Source: SHZL01 sp963708905
GTDB taxonomy: Bacteria > Pseudomonadota > Gammaproteobacteria > Xanthomonadales > SZUA-36
Direction: 5' to 3'
Assembly: GCA_963708905.1 (NCBI GenBank)
Contig: CAVPUV010000017.1
Span: 4,646-68,645, forward strand
DNA: 64,000 nt
Shown here: one piece after another, positions 59,563-64,000 of the stretch
Layout: the number at the start of each line of letters is the position of its first letter
Numbering within the stretch: the stretch's first letter is position 1
Notes under the pieces: generated by a model
What the model saw: the letters and a program-made list of their open reading frames with translations, nothing else
Databases searched by the model: none
Told to the model about the DNA's origin: nothing
Translations under genes and position numbers: made by a program

Positions 59563-61985
59563 CAATGTGTCAGTACCGCGTTTTCAACTTCCTTGCGCGT
59601 CAATTTTTCGCTTTCGACCTTTGCAGGCAAAGGTTGCGGCATCGAAGTCAAGGCGTATTCCAACACCTGATCGATGGTGGACACCGGGCGAATATCCAGC
59701 TTTTTCAGAATCGCCTTTGGAATTTCCACCAGGTCCTTTTCGTTTTCCTCCGGGATCAACACGATTTTCATGCCGCCGCGGTGGGCAGCCAGGAGTTTCT
59801 CCTTCAGCCCGCCAATCGGCAGGACTTTGCCGCGCAGCGTGATCTCACCGGTCATGGCGACATCCGCACGCACGGGTATGCGGCTCAAGGCTGAAACCAG
59901 TGCGGTGCACATCGCTATACCCGCGGACGGACCATCTTTTGGCGTGGCGCCTTCAGGCACATGCACGTGGGCATCATATTGTTGGTAAAAACCCGGCTCG
60001 ATACCGAGACGCTCGGCACGGCTGCGCACCACGGTCATCGCTGCCTGGATGGATTCCTGCATCACCTCGCCAAGTTGTCCAGTCTGGATTAGCCGGCCTT
60101 TACCGGGCATCAGGGTGGCCTCGATGCGCAACAATTCGCCGCCTACTTCGGTCCACGCCAGTCCAGTGACCTGGCCGATCTCATTGTTCTCTTCGACCAC
60201 GCCATAACGGAATCGCCTGACACCGAGGAAGGATTCAAGATTCTTGGTCGTGGTCGTGATCCTGGTTTTGCCCTTCTCCAGGGCCAGTTTCTTCACCGAC
60301 TTGCGACAAATCTTGGCGATCTCGCGCTCGAGGTTTCGTACTCCCGATTCCCTGGTGTAATAGCGAATAATATCCATCAGCACCATCTCGGTGATGCTGA
60401 TTTCATGATCTTTGAGGCCGTGCTGCTCCATCTGTTTGGGCAGCAGGTAGCGCTTGGCAATATTGAGCTTTTCGTCCTCGGTATAACCAGGGATACGAAT
60501 CACTTCCATGCGATCGAGCAAGGGACTGGGAATCCTCAGCGAATTCGCCGTCGCGACGAACATCACTTCGGACAAGTCAAAATCCACTTCGAGATAATGA
60601 TCGTTGAAGGTGTGGTTCTGTTCCGGGTCCAGCACCTCCAACAGCGCTGATGAAGGATCGCCACGGAAATCCATCGACATCTTGTCCAGCTCATCCAGCA
60701 TGAACAGTGGATTGCGCGTGCCAATCTTGGCCATGTTCTGCAATACGCGGCCCGGCATGGAGCCGATATAGGTACGCCGGTGACCACGTATTTCCGCTTC
60801 ATCCCGCACGCCGCCCAGCGACATGCGCACGAACTTTCTGCCGGTAGCGCGAGCTATGGATCGCCCCAGGCTGGTCTTACCCACGCCGGGCGGTCCAACC
60901 AGACACAGGATGGGCCCTTTCATCTGACGCACACGCTGCTGCACGGCCAGATATTCGAGAATGCGTTCTTTCACTTTTTCCAGGCCGTAGTGATCCGCTT
61001 CAAGAATACTCTCGGCCTCGTCGAGCTGTTTGCGAATGCGGCTGCGTTTCTTCCACGGCACATTCAGCATCCAGTCGATATAATTGCGCACCACGGTTGC
61101 CTCGGCTGACATCGGCGACATCATTTTCAGCTTGTTGAGTTCACCTGTGGCCTTCTTCCCTGCCTCGGGCGACATACCCGAATCCGCAACGCGCCGCGCC
61201 AGGTCGTCCAAGTCGTTGGATGCGTCGTCCATGTCACCCAATTCTTTCTGGATGGCTTTCATCTGCTCGTTCAAATAGTACTCACGCTGGCTTTTTTCCA
61301 TCTGGGTCTTGACCCGGCCGCGGATGCGTTTTTCCAGCTGCAATACATCGATTTCCCCTTCGACCAGGGCCATCAGATGTTCCATGCGCCGGCGGGCATT
61401 ACCCATTTCCAGCAGCACCTGTTTTTCTTCCAGGCGAATGGCGAGGTGAGCTGCAACCGTGTCGGCCAGACGGCTGGCATCATCGATGCCTGCCAGGGTA
61501 GTAAGCAGTTCAGGTGGGATTTTACGATTGAGCTTGACGTATTGTTCAAACAACGAGACCAAGGAGCGCATCGTTACTTCGAGTTCTTTCTCGCTGGCTT
61601 CATCATCCAGCGGCACCAGCTCCCAAAAAGCTTCGAAGAAACCGCTGTCGAATTGATAACGGTTGATGTGCACACGCTCGCCACCCTCTACCAGCACCTT
61701 GGTGGTACCGTCCGGCAATTTCAGCAACTGCAATACGGTGGCCAGGGTTCCCACTTCGAACAAGTCGGACTCGGCTGGATCATCGACGTCGGCGCTGCGC
61801 TGGGTGACCAACACAATGCGTTTGTCCACGTCCATGGCCTTGTCCAGCGCCAGGATGGAGCGCTCGCGGCCAACGAACAGCGGTATCACCATGTAGGGAT
61901 ATACCACCACGTCACGCAGCGACAACACAGGTGTCGGTTGTTGCGCCAACGGTAAAACAGACGCGCTAGCTTGGGTGTCCGCCAT
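59562..61985 (-). CDS. lon: ATP-dependent protease La (Lon)
   Basis: Lon degrades misfolded and regulatory proteins. The 807 residues comprise the N-terminal substrate-binding domain (about 10-205), the AAA+ module with Walker A GPPGVGKTSLG and Walker B FMLDELDK (about 350-430), and the Ser-Lys peptidase with the catalytic Ser in TPKDGPSAGIAM and Lys in GGLKEKLLAAHRGG (about 670-725). ATG 61985. It lies between clpX and hupB as usual. A mobile repeat (copy E) sits 66 bp before its start. Confidence 0.98.
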   Translation of the reverse strand: MADTQASASVLPLAQQPTPVLSLRDVVVYPYMVIPLFVGRERSILALDKAMDVDKRIVLVTQRSADVDDPAESDLFEVGTLATVLQLLKLPDGTTKVLVEGGERVHINRYQFDSGFFEAFWELVPLDDEASEKELEVTMRSLVSLFEQYVKLNRKIPPELLTTLAGIDDASRLADTVAAHLAIRLEEKQVLLEMGNARRRMEHLMALVEGEIDVLQLEKRIRGRVKTQMEKSQREYYLNEQMKAIQKELGDMDDASNDLDDLARRVADSGMSPEAGKKATGELNKLKMMSPMSAEATVVRNYIDWMLNVPWKKRSRIRKQLDEAESILEADHYGLEKVKERILEYLAVQQRVRQMKGPILCLVGPPGVGKTSLGRSIARATGRKFVRMSLGGVRDEAEIRGHRRTYIGSMPGRVLQNMAKIGTRNPLFMLDELDKMSMDFRGDPSSALLEVLDPEQNHTFNDHYLEVDFDLSEVMFVATANSLRIPSPLLDRMEVIRIPGYTEDEKLNIAKRYLLPKQMEQHGLKDHEISITEMVLMDIIRYYTRESGVRNLEREIAKICRKSVKKLALEKGKTRITTTTKNLESFLGVRRFRYGVVEENNEIGQVTGLAWTEVGGELLRIEATLMPGKGRLIQTGQLGEVMQESIQAAMTVVRSRAERLGIEPGFYQQYDAHVHVPEGATPKDGPSAGIAMCTALVSALSRIPVRADVAMTGEITLRGKVLPIGGLKEKLLAAHRGGMKIVLIPEENEKDLVEIPKAILKKLDIRPVSTIDQVLEYALTSMPQPLPAKVESEKLTRKEVENAVLTH

Positions 61986-62051
61986 CAGTCATCTCTCCGG
62001 TGTTTTCCGCCAACCCGCACCATGCGGACCAGGCGGTCAGAATTTAGTTTA

Positions 62052-62203
62052 GTGCGCATCCGGAAATGGATGCACGCTAACGCGGCACATGGAAGTGCCG
62101 CCATTTTCAATGACGTATGTCATTGAAAATGAGAGCGAAGCAAAACCATGCTTTTGCTTCGCGATTCCATAACAGGCTGGGATGCCCGTTTATGGACAGA
62201 CAC
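62052..62203 (+). mobile_element. 152-bp multi-hairpin mobile repeat, copy E
   Basis: Flanked by perfect 7-bp direct repeats TAGTTTA (62045-62051 and 62204-62210). Left end GTGCGCATCCGGAAATGG, right end CGTTTATGGACAGACAC. Five consecutive hairpins fill its length, including CATTTTCAATGAC / GTCATTGAAAATG and GCGAAGCAAAA / TTTTGCTTCGC. It lies between clpX and lon and may carry the lon promoter away from its native leader. Confidence 0.92.
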
Positions 62204-62382
62204 TAGTTTAGCACTTGGCAGGGGTAGCGACCCCCGCAAGTCCGGTTACCACACATATTGATGCACGAGGCAGGATTTCAAGAGAGGTTGCAGGAGCGCA
62301 CGCGCAACGGCATTCCGGCAGCGCTTCTCCTCCTGCGGCGAAACCGCACTGCTTGCATTGCCTGCGCTGGCGCGCGACAAGC

Positions 62383-63654
62383 CTAATCGCCGCCGCTGGC
62401 GGCCTGCGGTTGGTTCTCGTAAAGAAAATATGGTTCGGCAGCGCCATCGATGACGGTTTCATCAACCACCACTTTGGAAACATTCTCCAGCGAAGGCAAG
62501 TCATACATGCTGTTGAGCAACACGCCTTCCAGAATGGTTCTCAGACCGCGAGCCCCGGTTTTGCGCGCCATTGCTTTGAGGGCAATGGCCTGCAGGGCAT
62601 CGTCGCGAATTTCCAGTTCCGCGCCTTCCATATCAAACAGCTGCTTGTACTGCTTGACCAGTGCATTCTTGGGTTCTGTCAGGATACGGATCAGCGCTTC
62701 CTGGTCCAGTTCAGAAAGCGTCGCCACAATCGGCAGGCGGCCGACAAATTCAGGGATCAGGCCATACTTGACCAGGTCTTCAGGTTCCACATCCAGCAGC
62801 AACTCACCGATATTGTCGATCTTGTCGCGATTCTTTACCTGAGCGGAAAATCCAATGCCGGAAGCAGACGAGCGCGCCTGGATCACTTTTTCCAGGCCGG
62901 CGAACGCACCGCCACAGATGAACAGGATCTGACTGGTGTCCACCTGCAGGAATTCCTGCTGCGGGTGCTTGCGGCCACCTTGCGGCGGCACCGAAGCAAT
63001 GGTGCCCTCGATCAGTTTCAACAGTGCCTGCTGCACGCCTTCACCGGACACGTCACGGGTAATGGATGGGTTCTCGGCCTTGCGCGACACTTTGTCTATT
63101 TCGTCGATATAGACAATACCCGTCTGTGCCTTTTCTACATCGTAATCACACTTCTGCAACAACTTTTGGATGATGTTCTCGACATCTTCGCCGACATAGC
63201 CCGCCTCTGTCAGGGTGGTCGCATCGGCAATGGTGAACGGTACGTTGAGCATGCGCGCCAGCGTTTCCGCCAGCAGCGTTTTGCCCGAACCTGTTGGCCC
63301 GATCAGCAGGATATTGCTTTTGCTCAGTTCGACTTCATTGCCGCGCTGGCGCGTTTCAAGCCGCTTGTAGTGGTTGTAGACTGCCACCGAAAGGACTTTT
63401 TTGGCGTGTTCCTGGCCGATGACGAATTCGTCCAGGAAAGCGTGGATTTTATGCGGATTTGGCAGCTTTTCCTGGTCGGAAACACCACTGTCTTCAAGCT
63501 CTTCACGAATGATGTCATTGCACAACTCGACGCATTCATCGCAAATGTAGACACTGGGTCCGGCGATCAGCTTGCGCACTTCATGTTGGCTTTTGCCGCA
63601 AAATGAGCAATACAGAATTTTGCCTTCGGAGCCTTTGCGTTCTTGATCAATCAT
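62383..63654 (-). CDS. clpX: ATP-dependent Clp protease ATP-binding subunit ClpX
   Basis: ClpX unfolds tagged proteins and feeds them to ClpP. The 423 residues have the N-terminal C4 zinc domain (CSFCGKSQHEV, then CDECVELC), Walker A LIGPTGSGKT, Walker B IVYIDEIDKV, the ClpP-binding IGF-type loop (the LIPEFVGRLP region contains it in the family) and sensor 2. ATG 63654. It is followed by 178 bp without a gene before mobile repeat E, and preceded by clpP. Confidence 0.98.
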   Translation of the reverse strand: MIDQERKGSEGKILYCSFCGKSQHEVRKLIAGPSVYICDECVELCNDIIREELEDSGVSDQEKLPNPHKIHAFLDEFVIGQEHAKKVLSVAVYNHYKRLETRQRGNEVELSKSNILLIGPTGSGKTLLAETLARMLNVPFTIADATTLTEAGYVGEDVENIIQKLLQKCDYDVEKAQTGIVYIDEIDKVSRKAENPSITRDVSGEGVQQALLKLIEGTIASVPPQGGRKHPQQEFLQVDTSQILFICGGAFAGLEKVIQARSSASGIGFSAQVKNRDKIDNIGELLLDVEPEDLVKYGLIPEFVGRLPIVATLSELDQEALIRILTEPKNALVKQYKQLFDMEGAELEIRDDALQAIALKAMARKTGARGLRTILEGVLLNSMYDLPSLENVSKVVVDETVIDGAAEPYFLYENQPQAASGGD

Positions 63655-63715
63655 CGTATGAACTTAACTCTCTTTTATCGGAATTGATAATATCACAGTG
63701 AAAATATTACCTTTT

Positions 63716-64000
63716 TTACTTCTTTGAGTCGACACCCCTGGTGGAAAGAATTTTGTCAATCAAACCATACTCCATGGCCTGGTTGGGATCCATGAAATTG
63801 TCGCGCTCGGTATCATGGCCGATTGTGTCCACGTTCTGACCGGTGTGAAGGGCAAAAATTTCATTCAGTTGACCGCGAATCTTGAGGATTTCCCGCGCAT
63901 GAATATCGATATCGGTGGCCTGCCCCTGGTATCCACCCAATGGCTGGTGAATCATGACCCGTGAGTGCGGCAGGCAGAAACGCTTGGATTTGGTGCCGGC
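63716..64000 (-). CDS. clpP: ATP-dependent Clp protease proteolytic subunit ClpP (5' part missing)
   Basis: Ninety-four C-terminal codons are visible. They contain the catalytic His in MIHQPLGGYQGQATDIDIHA and the catalytic Asp in DTERDNFMD. The Ser lies upstream of the window edge. The C-terminus (GVDSKK) is normal. It is 61 bp upstream of clpX on the same strand, the usual clpP-clpX order. Confidence 0.96.
   Translation of the reverse strand, partial: AGTKSKRFCLPHSRVMIHQPLGGYQGQATDIDIHAREILKIRGQLNEIFALHTGQNVDTIGHDTERDNFMDPNQAMEYGLIDKILSTRGVDSKK

Noticed and set aside
62215..63606. 463-codon plus-strand open frame opposite clpX
   Set aside because: It is an antisense shadow of ClpX, whose identity on the minus strand is certain.
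1..64000. CRISPR array, prophage, integrase, or complete insertion sequence
   Set aside because: No regularly spaced repeats with spacers, phage structural genes, integrase or transposase frames were seen on either strand. The only mobile sequences are non-coding repeats.

Overview
The window carries the chromosomal backbone of a gammaproteobacterium. Several gene orders match those of Pseudomonas and relatives: pheA-aroA-cmk-rpsA-ihfB-lapA-lapB, prmB-aroC-asd-fimV-truA-trpF-trpB-trpA-accD-folC-dedD-cvpA-purF, and clpP-clpX-lon-hupB-tRNA-ppiD-fabI. Base composition is moderate and even. A very long Oar-like TonB-dependent receptor, a bacterial ACE-type (M2) peptidase, a wax-ester pathway and polyhydroxyalkanoate (PHA) accessory genes suggest an aerobic, probably marine or sediment, lineage outside the enterics. 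I cannot assign a genus from sequence alone.

Layout. 1-6.8 kb: nfuA (partial), an esterase, galU, a WbpM-like dehydratase, an initiating sugar-phosphate transferase, lapB and lapA. This is a surface-polysaccharide locus with no sugar-specific cassette. 7-12.7 kb: ihfB, rpsA, cmk, aroA and pheA, with a 205-bp inverted-repeat element between aroA and pheA. 12.7-22.2 kb: an accessory lipid-storage region with an AsmA-like protein, a PHA-system protein, a conserved unknown, a two-domain fatty acyl-CoA reductase, a TetR regulator, a phasin, a HerA-type ATPase flanked by gene debris, and a wax-ester synthase/DGAT whose start overlaps the end of purF. 22.2-36.4 kb: the purF-to-prmB block, all on the minus strand. 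36.4-46 kb: a SCO protein, psd, a frameshifted M2 lipoprotein peptidase, an unknown secreted protein, ppnN and the TonB-dependent receptor. 46-54.1 kb: tRNA-Pro, an MBL-fold hydrolase, a ZIP-like membrane protein, a DUF1232-like protein, pepQ, cysS, sufE, an OmpA-family protein, a zinc-ligand-poor DksA and yidD. 54.1-64 kb: pyrC, fabI, ppiD, tRNA-Asp, tRNA-Val, hupB, lon, clpX and clpP (partial).

How the genes work together. The fatty acyl-CoA reductase (acyl-CoA to fatty alcohol) and the WS/DGAT (alcohol plus acyl-CoA to wax ester) supply the two committed steps of wax-ester storage. A phasin and a PHA-system protein lie beside them, and a divergent TetR gene has a perfect palindrome in its promoter region.

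The most unusual element is a non-coding mobile repeat of 151-152 bp, built from four or five consecutive hairpins. It occurs five times (18.8, 31.2, 39.9, 56.6 and 62.1 kb), with a diverged relative at 6.9 kb. Two copies have perfect 7-bp target duplications of the form TANNNTA, and a third has a perfect 6-bp one (TAACTA). No transposase is present in the window.
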